Position numbers and translations under genes: made by a program
NCBI GenBank assembly: GCA_963082975.1
Contig: OY720344.1
Span: forward strand, 87,544,107 to 87,608,106
DNA: 64,000 bases
DNA from: Labia minor
Taxonomy: Eukaryota; Arthropoda; Insecta; Dermaptera; Spongiphoridae
Direction: 5' to 3'
Shown: positions 34,797 to 47,705 of the stretch, piece by piece
Numbering within the stretch: position 1 is the first letter of the stretch
Layout of the letters: each line of letters starts with the position of its first letter
The notes under the pieces: model-generated
Told to the model about the DNA's origin: nothing
Database searches by the model: none
What the model saw: only the letters and a program-made list of their open reading frames with translations

Positions 34797-34892
34797 GAGG
34801 GGAAATCCATCATGGACACCGTATGTGGTAGTGCCTCTCCTTTTCCCTGATTCATCCCACCCTGGAACCGCTCTCAGCATTACTTCGGGGTA
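34797..34892. other. Short GC-rich island, unidentified
   Basis: About 95 bp of near-balanced composition between AT-rich flanks, including CATGGACACCGTATGTGGTA and CCACCCTGGAACCGCTCTCA. It is not a tRNA, 5S or spliceosomal RNA that I recognise. It is likely a fragment of a dispersed repeat. Confidence 0.25.
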
Positions 34893-35544
34893 AAAAATTA
34901 AAATTATAATTAGTTATTACTTATGTTATTAGATTAAGAAATGACAAAAAACATTTAGCTATATATATATAATTATCTATTTATTTACTATATTTTAAAT
35001 TTTAATTAATTAATTATCATAATAATTATTAATTTTAGCTGATAATTTGTGTGCTTTAATTATATAAATATGGATTTGTTAACAAAAGATGATTACATTA
35101 TTTAATATATCAATCAACTTCTTTAGTATATAAAAACCTAATAATATTTTTTAATATTTTTGAAAAAATAAATAAATAATGTTCTATAACAAAAAACATA
35201 TTTACTAATTTTTTTTTTTTATTAACCACATACAACTTTGACATACTTTTTATTCTTTGTAATACTAGGTTTATTAATAAAAAGTTTCCTTATTAAAAAT
35301 ACATTCATTAAAAAATTCTTTAAATAAAAACGATCATTTAAATAACTTGTTTTACTTGACTCTCTCTTGAAAGATAGAGTAGGCTGAAACGTTGGGTTGA
35401 CTTAATTATTTGTTACAACGGTTAATTATGTCTATATCACGTTCACTCGTTCCTTTTACTCTTCCTTTCCCATTTGTAATTATTTATTTCTATTTTAATT
35501 TGTTTCACTTCACAAACAGAGCAGTGACATCAATTACAAACTGT

Positions 35545-35587
<43 letters not shown>

Positions 35588-37391
35588 AAATTAATCCTCA
35601 AAAAAAAAAAAAAAAAAATGAACACCAACAGTGAATTAACAACACTGCAATTCAATCCCCTCACTCGTTCGATTCTCTATTTATATTTCGATTAAGTGGT
35701 TGTCTTTTTATAAAATATAGTTAGTACACTTCCATTTGCTCCTGTGTTTTTAACTCTATAGTCATTAAATTTAATGAAAAAATGAATTCATAAAGTTAAA
35801 AGTTTTCTATTTAAGAAGGTGGAAGCCAGGGTGGAGTTTTAGTAAATAGAATATTTGATATTTTATAAGCGAGTTTCTAAATGATTAAAAGTCAATATAA
35901 ATTTTATGAATAATTGAATATTATCTTCTTTTGATCTTTCCTCTTTCTTAATTTATATCCTAAGCTGCAGATATATTTGAGAAATTTATCCATTTGTATA
36001 ATATAGGATATAATTATGTATTTTTTAAAGAAATTTTAATCATTAAAAGAAATTATTAATTATTAAGGTTTAATGATAATGACGATAAGTTAAAATGTTA
36101 AAAAATTACTCTTTAGTGAGAGGATGGTCTATGTTCACACATTCTCTAATGATCACTCTCATGATTGCCAAGTGTCTATTCTCTATTTAAGTTATTCATC
36201 TTTATTTTCAGACGCTGTGTATTCATTAAAATGGAAAATATTGCAATCAACTATAAGATTGTTTTTTAGTTCATTATTCTATAAGTTAGAATTAGTTATC
36301 CATTTTTTTAGTTGATATCTGTGTTGGTGAATGAAATAAAATTATTTTACTTCTACACCTTTTAACCACTAAATTAGGTCCTTCAAAGAATGAAAAAACA
36401 GAACATCAATTTCCAATAATATTAATGTCAATTTTATTTTTTCTATTAAAATTTTGGAAAATAGTTTTTGTAAATATAAATGTTAATTTTTTTAATATTT
36501 ACTTTTATATTGAAATGTAATATCAATGCTTACTATCATTTTTTTATTTTGAAATTACTGAATTAGATAGATACTCAAATAAATATATTAGATTATTAAA
36601 TATTTTTTCTTTTTCAAATTAATTTTTTTTTTTGGAGATGAAATATTTGATCATAATAAATATATTAAGTATATAATAGAATTTCTATTTTTAATTGAAT
36701 ATTTCCCAAGCTGAAAAATACAGGAAATGAAAAAAATAGTGCTACTTAAAAATATAAATTCCCGTAAGACTGATTACCGGCTCACATTGCTAATTGAAAA
36801 AGTTTTTAAATTGAAACTTGTTTCTTTTCAAGTGTATAAGAAATAAAAATGTTTTTTTTTTTACTTTTAGTCTTCTTCTCAAGGAATGTAATCATTAGGG
36901 TAGAAGAAATTGATCAAGGCCTGTTCTTCACCCTTGTTTCAATGAAACTCCTTTTATATTCACGTTTCTTTTTTATTTTAATGGAAAATTACAATTATTT
37001 TTTTGTTAAAACACCATCATATAATACAATTGACTAATCAGTCCACCTGCATCAAAATTAAAGAAGAAGAAGAGAATTCTGAGTATATAAAAATTGATAT
37101 CCTAAAATATTAATAAAAAATTCAATTAATTTATAATGTTGATTATCAGAATTTTGTTCCAAAAACAAATATAATAACTATTATCAGTAATCTCTCTTCA
37201 TATTTTCTACTTTTGAAATATACATATATATAGTATTTATAAATGTATGTAAAATATTAAAAAAGAGGTCATACATTGTTTAAATACTTTTGAGTTTGTA
37301 AGATTAAGTGATTAAGATATTTAGTAAATCCTACACGTTAGGGTTTAATACTTATTTGATATAAAAAAATGAACAATAGACTAAAATAATA
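34893..37391. other. AT-rich intergenic sequence
   Basis: No gene recognised. It holds a (TA)n array (35549-35574) and a poly(A) run (35600-35618) close together. The short open frames here are low-complexity. Confidence 0.5.
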
Positions 37392-37393
37392 TA

Positions 37394-37834
37394 CGAGGGC
37401 AATTCATTAATTAATTAATTAAGACAAAACAAGAACTTCCTCATAGAAATCCGCCGCCTGACTGTGGTACCCACCTGCAATAAAGTGCGTGAAATTAACT
37501 CAATGAAAAAATTAGAGAAAACCGTCGTTTCACCATAACCGAACTTTCCTTTAGTTTTCCGCAAATTTTACGCACTTTAGTGTACGAAATCGTTTCTCAA
37601 AAGTTAGGCTATCATAAGTTTTGTGCCAGGTGGATACCACACTCATGCGGCGGATTTCTATGAGGAAGGAATTTCGAAACTCGTTCATCGCTACGATAAA
37701 TGTCTCAACTTTTTTGGCGATTATGTAGAAAAATAGTATTTTAGTTGCTCTTCAAATGTATATAATAAAAAACATTTTCCTGTACAAGTTTTGTCTTAAT
37801 TCCAAAACGTAACCTACATTTTGAATTGCCCTCG
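37394..37834 (+). mobile_element. Foldback mariner derivative, copy 1
   Basis: TA-flanked ends are CGAGGGCAATTCA (37394) and TGAATTGCCCTCG (37822-37834). Near the right end the plus strand keeps the last codons of a mariner transposase, FYEEGISKLVHRYDKCLNFF, GDYVEK and stop (about 37659-37736). The left interior carries an inverted copy of part of this (GAAATCCGCCGCCTGACTG versus CAGGTGGATACC..GCGGCGGATTTC), and AAAGTGCGTGAAATT / AATTTTACGCACTTT is also inverted. The 441-bp element is therefore a palindromic, non-coding derivative of a mariner. Confidence 0.83.
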
Positions 37835-37836
37835 TA

Positions 37837-40564
37837 CATATATGAATAAATTTATATATTTTATATTTCTAATTTATTTAGTAGAGATCAATAAATCCCA
37901 GCATAAGAGATTTACCAAAATATTTGAGAAAAAAATCTATCTATCGTGTTTCCAGTTAATTAAGAACTTTAAATTGTTTCTCTTTATTTGGAAGTTTCGA
38001 AGGTGAAATTTGAGTTTTTATGTTTTATAGTGAATCATTAAAAATTAGATTCAACTATAATCTATTAAAAATTGTTAAAATTGTTGAATATAATTAGTAT
38101 ATAATTGAAATCACTGTAGAACATCGATTACTGTAATTCATGGCGTGTGTTTTAGATGTATTATTTATGGTGGATAATATAATGGAGAGAAATTAACAAT
38201 AGAAATTATAATTAAGTTAAAATTTAATATATATACAATATTAATTTACTTTAGAATAAACAAAGAAAAGTTTTATTGTAATTATAAAATACTGTTTACA
38301 TTTATTTAACTTAGTACGTTTTTTCTACATATAAAAATATAAATGATTTATTTTTTTTAATAATATGATGTTTTGTTTTTTGAAAAATAATGGGTATATA
38401 AAAAGTATAAATTAAAAAAATAATTAATAAATTAATTTAAAAAATATTATAATAGAGAAATAAAATTTAAATAGACTATAATAATATTTTAAAATAAAAT
38501 AATATTCATATTATAAATATTATATGAATCTAAATAAATTATGCATATATTCGTTTCCATCTGTTTATATACTAACATCAATTATTAGTTACGAATTTAT
38601 TAATTAATTTGATTTAAATTTTATTATGCAATTTCATTTACAAATTTAATTACACGCAGTATTAAAAATAATATTAAAAAAAATAAATTTTTTTAAAATA
38701 ACTTAAATGTTTATATTATTTTGGAAATAGAAAGGGTTTCTAAAGTTATAACATATTAGGTTTCAACGTAATCTTATATCTAATAAGGTTCCAAGTATAT
38801 AAAATATCTCATTTCAGTTAAACAAGTTCTATTCCTAGAGGGTTCGAGAAACCCCCTCTTCTTTAACATACACTAACCACTATTGGAAACTTATCAAATA
38901 AAAATTAATATTAATTGTTTTATTTATAATTATTTTGATGAAAGACGAATTTAAAATTAAACTCAACATTCCCTATTTCATTTGCATTACTAAAACAATA
39001 TTATCCTATGTAATAAATTTCTATTGATAGTTTAATTAAATAAATAAATAAATAAATTAAATTTATTTATTTATTTATTAATTTAATTATTTACCTGAAT
39101 ATATTATATTTTATTTGTTTAATATTAACAATTAAAGTTTTATTGATTAATTAAATTTTACGTGGATCTGTGTTTTGGTGGATAAAATAAAATCATTTTG
39201 CTTCTACACCGTTTATCTGATAGATTGGGTTCTTCAAATAACAGTAAAACAGAACATCAATTTTCAATAATATTAATGTCAAATGTCATTTAATGCATAA
39301 TTCAATAAGTTTTATTCTTGAGAAAAAATACAATTCAAGTACAGTACTGAGTACTCACTTTTCAAATGAGTAGAAAAGCAACAGCATTATGACAATATTC
39401 TGGAATCTAGTTATAACTATAAGGTCAATTAGTTAATCTATGCAGTATACATAAACATAGTTAACAAATGTTTCGTAATTGGAGGTATATATTACACCAA
39501 AATGTTACAGTGATTAAGTAAAATATGATTCAATAAATTTTTAGTTATCTTCATAAATCTCTAAGATTTGTTGGATTTATTAAAAGACTAAATTGTTTAG
39601 TAAATCAATTTATTATTAGTATAACCTAAGATTATTTATATGTTTATGTATATAATAAACTATTTTTTAATGTATTTTATATAGGTCGTTAATTAAATAA
39701 ATTAATAAATATTATATTTTATTTTATCATTTATGAGTTGAAAAAAAATAAAAATTTTGATAGATTATTAAGAAAATACGAATATTTTAGAATATAAACT
39801 ACTATAAAATATGACATAACCACTCTTGTTGCTCATAAATGCATTATTATCATCTTCATGGAAAAGGCATTTGGGAGGTACGATGAATTTTTTACATAAT
39901 CATATATAAACCATTTTGTTTTTTGTTTTTTTTTCAATTCTCTCAACTGGGGGGGATGATAAATACACAATGAATACACATATCAACTCAGAACAAAAAT
40001 GGACTTGCTATTGTTTACCCATTTATCTATTATTTAAAAATATATCTGTGGGCACTGAATTCAAATTTATTAAAAAAATTATTTATTCAAATAATTCAAT
40101 AATCAAATAAAAATTAAGGCAGAAAATAATGTATTTAATATTGTTCGAAAATTCAACATTAATCAAATTAATCTGACTTGATAAAATTTACCTGTTATTT
40201 TCTTTATTATCATATACCATAAATGAAAGTATTCAGATGCTTTCGCACTAATTCGTTATGTTTTTCGAAAATTGATCCGTCTCGTTTAGAAAACAAATCG
40301 TTTTAATTACTTTTTCTTAATTAAATTAATTTATAACAGGTTTAAATAAATATCCAAATGATTCAAGGCTTTGGGAAGTATTATACATGTTTATATGATG
40401 ATTATTATTATTATTCGAGTTTTTAGCAGAATCACTGGAAATATTTACCTTTCCCTTAGCTGTTATTATTATTATTATTATTATTATAGTTATTATTAAA
40501 ATATTATATTATCTATATATATGATTTTTATAAAAAATAATTTTAATTGATAATAATATTAAAG
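37837..40564. other. AT-rich intergenic sequence
   Basis: No gene recognised. It contains a (AAAT)n palindrome near 39035-39090 and a (TTA)n run at about 40463-40486. Confidence 0.5.
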
Positions 40565-41090
40565 AATCTATCGATCTATCTCTGTGATTCTATTGGACTC
40601 GAGTTCTTGGCCGCAGCAACCACACCCCTCCAAGTATTCCTATTCTGAGCGACAACCATCCAACCCCTAACCTCTCCCATCTCTCTCACGTCCCTTGGAC
40701 TTCCAAGCGGACGTTACCCAATCGGTTACTACACCAATATATTTTTCGCCATTCTTTCTTCTCTCATTCTACCCACGTGCCCTGCAATCCTCGTTATGCA
40801 GTTTCCGTCATTCCCCGGTGACCTCATCTTTCTTTGGCCCATAAATGCTGGGAAGAATCCTATTCTCAAACACTAAATCTTCTCTCGTCTTCTAAAGTCA
40901 TACACCATGCCTCACACCCATTTAATACAGCCGGCAAAATAATTGTTTTATATATTTTAATTTAGATCCCCTTTGACAATAAATTTAACGAGATAAGCAC
41001 CTTTACTGCATGATAACATTTACCCGATTGCAACCTCGATTTAAATTCTTCTCGAATATTATTATCCTTCGTGATTACAGAACCTAAGTA
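40565..41090 (-). mobile_element. LINE 3' fragment, same family as 15324-16306
   Basis: On the minus strand it ends AATCACAGAGATAGATCGATAG and runs back through the same C-terminal ORF2 region as the 15 kb copy. Plus-strand blocks CTTTGGCCCATAAATGCTGG (about 40833-40852), CCAAGCGGACGTT and GGTGACCTCATCTTTCTTTG are shared. It is truncated near 41085 at the block CCTTCGTGATTACA, also present in the other copy. There is no intact frame. Confidence 0.82.
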
Positions 41091-41160
41091 TTTATTGTCA
41101 GACCCTGGACTTGAACCCAAGACTACGAGGTTGAGAGTCAATCATACTGACTTTTTGGCA
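41090..41160 (-). repeat. tRNA-like/SINE fragment
   Basis: The minus strand reads AGTATGATTGACTCTCAACC ... TTGGGTTCAAGTCCAGGG, giving an A-box-like and a perfect B-box-like motif in tRNA-like spacing. The acceptor stem does not pair, so this is a SINE or tRNA-derived relic, abutting the truncated LINE. Confidence 0.45.
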
Positions 41161-43990
41161 TTTTCTTATCAGCTTTTACTTGGCATATTTGAGAAATAAA
41201 AATTATAGATAAATAAAATGAATTATCATTTTATAAATATTTACCTACAATATATTTATAAAGAAATAACATTTTTCAATATATACACATATATACGTAT
41301 ATTATATTTGAAATAAAACAATTTCAATCATTCATAGAATGAATACCTATTTGCCTTTGTTTAAATTCCATTTGTATTTCAATAAAGGTTGAAAGGGATG
41401 AGGGATTTAAAGTACACAATTCTCCACTGAACTAACCCTTTTATTCATCATATTATGCCATTAATTTTCACTTGTCAAACATTTTTCTTTATTTCACGCC
41501 AAATGATTGTAATTTATTTTATAAAATCCTAATTAAAACATAATTTTCCAATCTCTATAAAAAGAATAACATAATAAAGTCTTTGACCTTTTATAATATA
41601 TATTTTATATTCTATTTTTCACTTTTCTATTCATAATTATAAATAAATATAAATATACTGCAAACCTTAACAAAAGCTAATTGGGAATTGTAAATATCCC
41701 CCCATTTTGGATCCATTTCAAATATTAGAGATGCATTCAATTAGAGAGAATATTAATTAATAAATCTATGATTAATTCCTATTGCTTTATAGTTCATACT
41801 TTCTCTAGAGAATCTATAATTTATATGGGGTAATATAATATATTGTTAGATAAGAATTTTATTTAATTAATAATTAAATTATAAATGCATATGATAATTT
41901 ATTAGATTGAATTGCATATAACAATAGATTAAATGGAATTAAAATGTAATCTATTTATTTATTTAAATATATATGAATAGGATTTTCGTTCTAAATAAAC
42001 TGGTTCGAGTTTATAATACTATTGTCATCTTCATAATATATTTAAATAAATAAAAAGATTTTAAGAATTTTAAAAATAAATAAATTCTTTCACTGATTCT
42101 TAAAAATGTTATGTCTTTTTAATGTTATTTGATGTTGCTTAATTAATAAATCATTTGAAAATATTAATCTTAATCAAACTAAATAATTATTATTATCTAT
42201 CGGAAAGTTAAATTTATGTTACATTATTTATTTTATTATTATTCCTTTTCAAAAACGGTTTAAATCGTTCATTTGTAAAATAATAAATAAATTGATGTAT
42301 CAGGAGGATTGTTGTTTCCAATTTGCACCTTCAATTCATTTAATTTATATTTATTGGGTTATATTAATTTAAAATAATAATTATAAATTTAAAATCAAAC
42401 CATTGAGTGGGGAAAAGTACTTGGTGAGGGTCTGTCAAAGTATTTTATAATTCAATGTTATGGAAACACAAAATATATTTAAAGTAATTACTATTTTGAA
42501 ATTTATGTTTAAAACTCACAAATAATAAACACAATTTACAATAGAAATTTGTTGATAGTTATTAGTTAGTTTTAAAGAATATAATTAATTAGTTTTTTTT
42601 AATAAAATTTAATTTGTTCATGGGAAAACTAGAAAACATATAAGTATATATACATATTAATATTACATTCTTCTCCCATTTAAGCCACATATTCTGATCA
42701 TTGTAACATCATCGATTTTTTAGTAGATTGTGTAATTCTAGATATAATAATTGAATAAAAGAGTTTAATTTTATCATTAATAGTGGGAGAGATTAATTAA
42801 ATGTCAATACCATATAAAGAAAGTTTTGAGCGAGTTGGGAAAGAATAGAAATTAGAAGTTCTATCGAGGTAGGAGTGGAATGTGATTGCTCTGGCTAGGA
42901 ACTTTCGAGATTCAAAATGATGCTTCAACTTCTTTTCTTTTCAAAAATTTGTATTTTAAAATATTCTAAATTAATCAAAGTGATAGATATTTGGAAATTA
43001 TAAAAAGGGGATAGAAATTGAATGAATGACCTAGGTTTTTGAAGAATTATCATTGATGCAACTAAGTACTTCCGAGTTCAATGCCATCACATAGATTCAA
43101 AAAATTATGTAAAATAAAAAAAAAACAAGTTGTAACGATAGAAAGTACATAAGTACATACATAAGAAGATTCATACAACCAGGTTGTCTTTCCCAAGAGA
43201 GTTTTTTAGATTTAAATTCCCCTTCTCCCCTTCAAACCATGAATCTTTTCCATCATGAACAAAATCATTTTATGTTAATTATATTATATTAATAATTGTT
43301 GTTTGTTTTATTATAATATGTATATAAATAGTAAAGAATAGAAAATTGAAAAAATTAAATTATTTAATTAATTTAAAAATATTATTACATATCTATAATA
43401 TATAATTATCTTTTTGACTCTTTCGAAATTATATAATATGTATATAAAAGTTATTAACACCAGAAATTATTATTAACCCTGAAAATGAACCCATCTTGAT
43501 TGATGGTTGTTTTTAGGTTGTAATTGTAGAAAAATTAATTTTATTTACTTAAGAAAATTAAACATTCATAATCCAATATATAATTGTTTTTTTTTTAAGT
43601 TACATTCTAATTTAAAATCAATTTGAATTTTATATAAATAAAATAAAATATATATAAAATATATAAAATAAAATTTTATATAAATAATATATATAAAATA
43701 TAATATTTTAAAATCAATATTTCAACATTGTTCTCTGATGACGTCACATTAGTCAAACAAACACCGTCCCTTGTTAGTATATTTGATTAAAATTAAAATA
43801 TCGAAATTTCTTGTTAATATTCATACTTACTGACTTATAAATTAAATGAAAAAACATATATATTTTATTATATTATTATACCTATAAAAATCTTTCCAAT
43901 ATAATTCAAGGAACGAAGTACTAATATTTAGAGATAGCATATGGGTGAGCTTTTCATTATTTGATATGGAATTTTATTGAAAATAAAAAA
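41161..43990. other. AT-rich intergenic sequence
   Basis: No gene recognised. A short stretch at about 42860-42920 (GGAATGTGATTGCTCTGGCT..AACTTTCGAG) resembles the extreme 3' coding end of the LINE at 62825-63056 and may be a sixth, tiny relic. Confidence 0.45.
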
Positions 43991-43999
43991 TAATAATAG

Positions 44000-44480
44000 A
44001 TTTTTACCGACCGACGATAGTAAGGGAGGTATTGTTTTCACACCAAATTTCACATGTGGAGATTTTTACATATCTCCACGAATCATGCATTTTCTAAACA
44101 GAAAAAAGTATTTTTAGCATGATGTCTGTCCGTCCGTCTGTCCGTCGGTATAGATGTGTACAGCCTGAACGGCTCAACCGATTTTGATGAAATTTGGTAT
44201 ATTTACTTAATGCATCTGTATGATGGATTGATCAACTTTTGGTGCAATTCCGGAAACCGGAAGTGGTAGTATTAGCGATCGACGATAGGAAGGGAAGGGT
44301 TATTTTCACACCAAAGGAGATTTTTTTATATATCACCACGAATCATGCACTTTGTATTGGTTTTATCCTCGAGAAAAATCATATTTATTAGTTTTTTCTT
44401 GATTTAAAATTATATGACGTCATCCAGCCATTCATGACGTCACAGCCTGGTCTTGCATATATATTATAAATAAAATAAAA
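44000..44480 (+). repeat. Dispersed repeat with CTGTCCGTCCGT tract and internal duplication
   Basis: A CGACGATAG..GGGAGG...TTTTCACACCAAA block with CACGAATCATGCA occurs twice (about 44013-44095 and 44281-44350). Between them lie CTGTCCGTCCGTCTGTCCGTC and GAACGGCTCAACCGATTTTG followed by ATGAAATTTGGTA. The right part (TGTATTGGTTTTATCCTC, GAAAAATCAT, GACGTCA) recurs inverted at 48740-48880. It is non-coding and probably a non-autonomous TE; I do not assign a class. Confidence 0.6.
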
Positions 44481-44959
44481 TTAAAAATGTTTATATTTAT
44501 TATTTATGTATCCATATCTGTTTTTTATTACATTAATAGATATATAAAAATTATTTGAAATTGTTTCTGTAGCTGGAAATTAATTTATTTCAAACCGTCG
44601 GTCGGTTCGGACCTGGCCACAGGTCAACTTATTATTATTTTAATTTTGAAAAATATTTAAACATTTAGTTTATTTTGTTTTTGGTTAAAGAAAAATACTC
44701 TAAAAATTATTGTGTTAAATTATAAACAATATAAAATGTAAAATACAGACAGAATTACGGAAATCAGGAATACAATGAATATTTTAGATAAACAAAATTT
44801 GTTGTTATTTTTATTTCCAAAAAATTAAACTTATTAACTGTGTTTTTTTCTAGAATAATTATTAGAAAACATACAACAAAATATTACATTTTCTCTCATT
44901 TATTATTTATTATTTTTTTTTTTTAATAATATAGGAAAAAAAACTTTCTTCTAAGGCAT

Positions 44960-45375
44960 GCTTGTCTAAAGTGCGGCCCATAACCCTTTGAGATGCGACC
45001 CAAACGCAAATTATGAAAATATTTAAATTAACTCATTTCTACTAAAGAAAATTAATTTTTGCAATATTTTTCATGTTCATCTATAATTTTATTCTTATAT
45101 CTAATTCAAATAAAAAAATTATAACAAAAAGAAGTTATTTTATTTTAATAAAACTATATATACTGTAAAACCTATCTATAAGGACATTCTCAAAACAATG
45201 TTTATTGTGAATTAAAATGAATTACGTAACTATTAGACGTGTCCTTATAGAGAGGTTTTACTGTAGTTATTTTTATTTCCATTTGTTGAAAAAATATTTA
45301 TGTGCGGCCCAGCATATTTTTTTTTTTTTTGCATTGTCGCCCTCGAATGGCCATAGTTTAGGCACCCAAGTTCTA
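44960..45375. mobile_element. hAT-like remnant containing a nested pogo-type MITE
   Basis: CTTGTCTAAAGTGCGGCCCA at 44969-44988 and TGTGCGGCCCAGCAT near 45301 with CGAATGGCCATAGTTTAGGC (about 45345-45364) resemble the degenerate ends of a hAT-type element. A 100-bp MITE interrupts it at 45163-45262. The 81-codon open frame at 45217 is a product of these repeats. Confidence 0.45.
45163..45262. mobile_element. Pogo/Tigger-like 100-bp MITE
   Basis: The inverted ends CTGTAAAACCTATCTATAAG and (complement) CAGTAAAACCTCTCTATAAG continue into GGACA. TA dinucleotides lie at the borders. CAGTA..CCTC ends with TA duplication are typical of pogo-group elements. Only ~45 bp separates the arms. Confidence 0.75.
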
Positions 45376-47665
45376 AGGAATTATTCCTTCTCATTTGACA
45401 ATGATAAAAGATTTCAAATTGTTTTTTGTTTAAAGAAACTTAATTATTATATAAACTATTGAAAAACTTATATTTATTTTATAATGATAGTTGAATTAAT
45501 GTAATAAAAGTTTACTAATTAATTTGTGCCAATCTCTATCTCTCTTCAATGAAACAGTTTGTCAATAATACGTTAATTAATATTGAACATCTCCTAATAA
45601 GTCAGTATTAATTTGATTGGCATAATTATAAATTCTATGTGATCTGTGCGATTCCCTATTAAGGTCATTGATTGCTGTCGAGTGAAATGGAGGGAAGGTG
45701 ATATGTACGTGAGGGTCGGAGAGCTTTTTGGATCCCATTTACAAATAGTGGTTGTTTACTGTGCCAAGTGCAGTTTAAAGCACCGTCAAAGCATTTAGTT
45801 TTGGAAGCCCGGATGCCTTTTTTCTATTCAACACATCACAACAGGAGAATGGCAAAAGTTGTAATATGATACGTGTTTCAAAATTCCAAAATCATCTTCA
45901 ATTACATATCGTAGTATACTTTATATATATATATAAATTGTTATGTTTATGTTGTTTTTATTTATTTTATAGTTTACCCTTTATTATTTATTTATTTATT
46001 TAAATATCAGTCAAGTACAATTGAAATCACTATGCAATCCCTTTTTTGAGCTGTGGTATTTTATTTATTTATTAAATGCTTAACTCTTAATTATCTTAGA
46101 TTTTTGATTGGAGGAACAATAGTTCTTTCTTTCTACCAAGGAAGTGTAAACAACAGAAAGTGACACAATAGAATCGTCAGTATCGATTCAGTAGTTTACT
46201 GTTTGTGTGGCTGTGCCCCGGTAAAAGAGTCTAAATTCTCCCTGAATTGGTTGTTTGGTAAAGAGTGAAATTGTGTATAGAAATGATGATTGATTTCCTT
46301 ATGGCCTTTGAGATATATAATAATATTATTTAATAGATTATAGTATCGACAGTATCTTCTATTCATCTTATGCAATATATTTTAATTTTATAAATATTCC
46401 CTTAAAGAATATAATTTATTTTAAGTATAATTTCTTTATGTATAATATAATAACAATAGTGTATTTTTCCAAAGGTGAGATTTTATTTAAGAGGATTTTT
46501 GTTTAATGATGTTAGCTTTGATAATAAAAATGTTTTAAGGAAGCTATTTTGCTTAAAATTTAGTGCTTTAGAATTAGGATCTTTATCTAAATGCCTTTCA
46601 CTTGTCTATTTAAACATTTAATTGTTTGTATCTCTTTAATTGCACTTTTAAAATATATTACAAGAAATAAATATTAAAGTTACCCTTACAGATTAAAAAT
46701 AAATTTAGTGATTTCGCCAAAGGCTATTATTTTTTTTAATAAAATAAATTAAAACTAATAAAAATTAGTAGTATTAACATTATAGATATGATCCAAAAAA
46801 ATAAATGAGTAATGGTAGATCGTGAATAATGCGAAAGTCGATCAAGCAGCTAAAAAAGGGTGATCACGTATGAATAATAAAAATAATTATTGAACATACC
46901 AGTATTAAGTTTGGTTATTCTGATCTATGATAAACAAATAAATATACTTTCATTTTTTAAACTGTTTTTTTATTATTGATTTCAAAATATAAATTATTCT
47001 CTTAAAATACATAACTAGTATTTAGAAAAATTAGAAAATAAGACAAACGTAATGTTGGGATTTTTTATTATTTATTTTAATAAATAAACAAAAAAAAGTT
47101 GTAAAATTATAAAAAAAAAAATTACTTTTATAAAAATATTTTTCATCTAATTACATATAAAATTTATTTTTGGTTGAGAATTTCAGCCTTGAGTTTATTT
47201 AGTAATGTGTTTCTTAATAATATTATATATATTATTTATCTATTTTTTCTGGTTGTTTTTATGAATTTTTGACTTCATAAATACAGACAAATGTCCTATA
47301 TGACTTTATGAATGTATTATAATTAAAGTTATATTATTTTTTTCACTTTTTGCATATTATATATATTTTTCAAAGGAGAAAAAAAAATAAATATTATTCT
47401 TAACAAACTTGGTATAATGACCAAAAATGAAATTTCATATATAGCCGAGGGCTTAAACATACATGTTGAATAAAGTGATATAAATTATATTTCAGCAAAT
47501 TATTTCATCTCTTTCTAAAAAAAGAAAATTTGTTTGAATAAACTTGTTATCATGGGTTATTTCATTTTCATTTTTACTTGAAGCAGTGTTACTGATTATT
47601 TTTTCTAGAAGAAAGAAATTTTTCATATTTAAGTCTCAATAAGTTTTTTTTTTATCTATTTAAAC

Positions 47666-47705
<40 letters not shown>

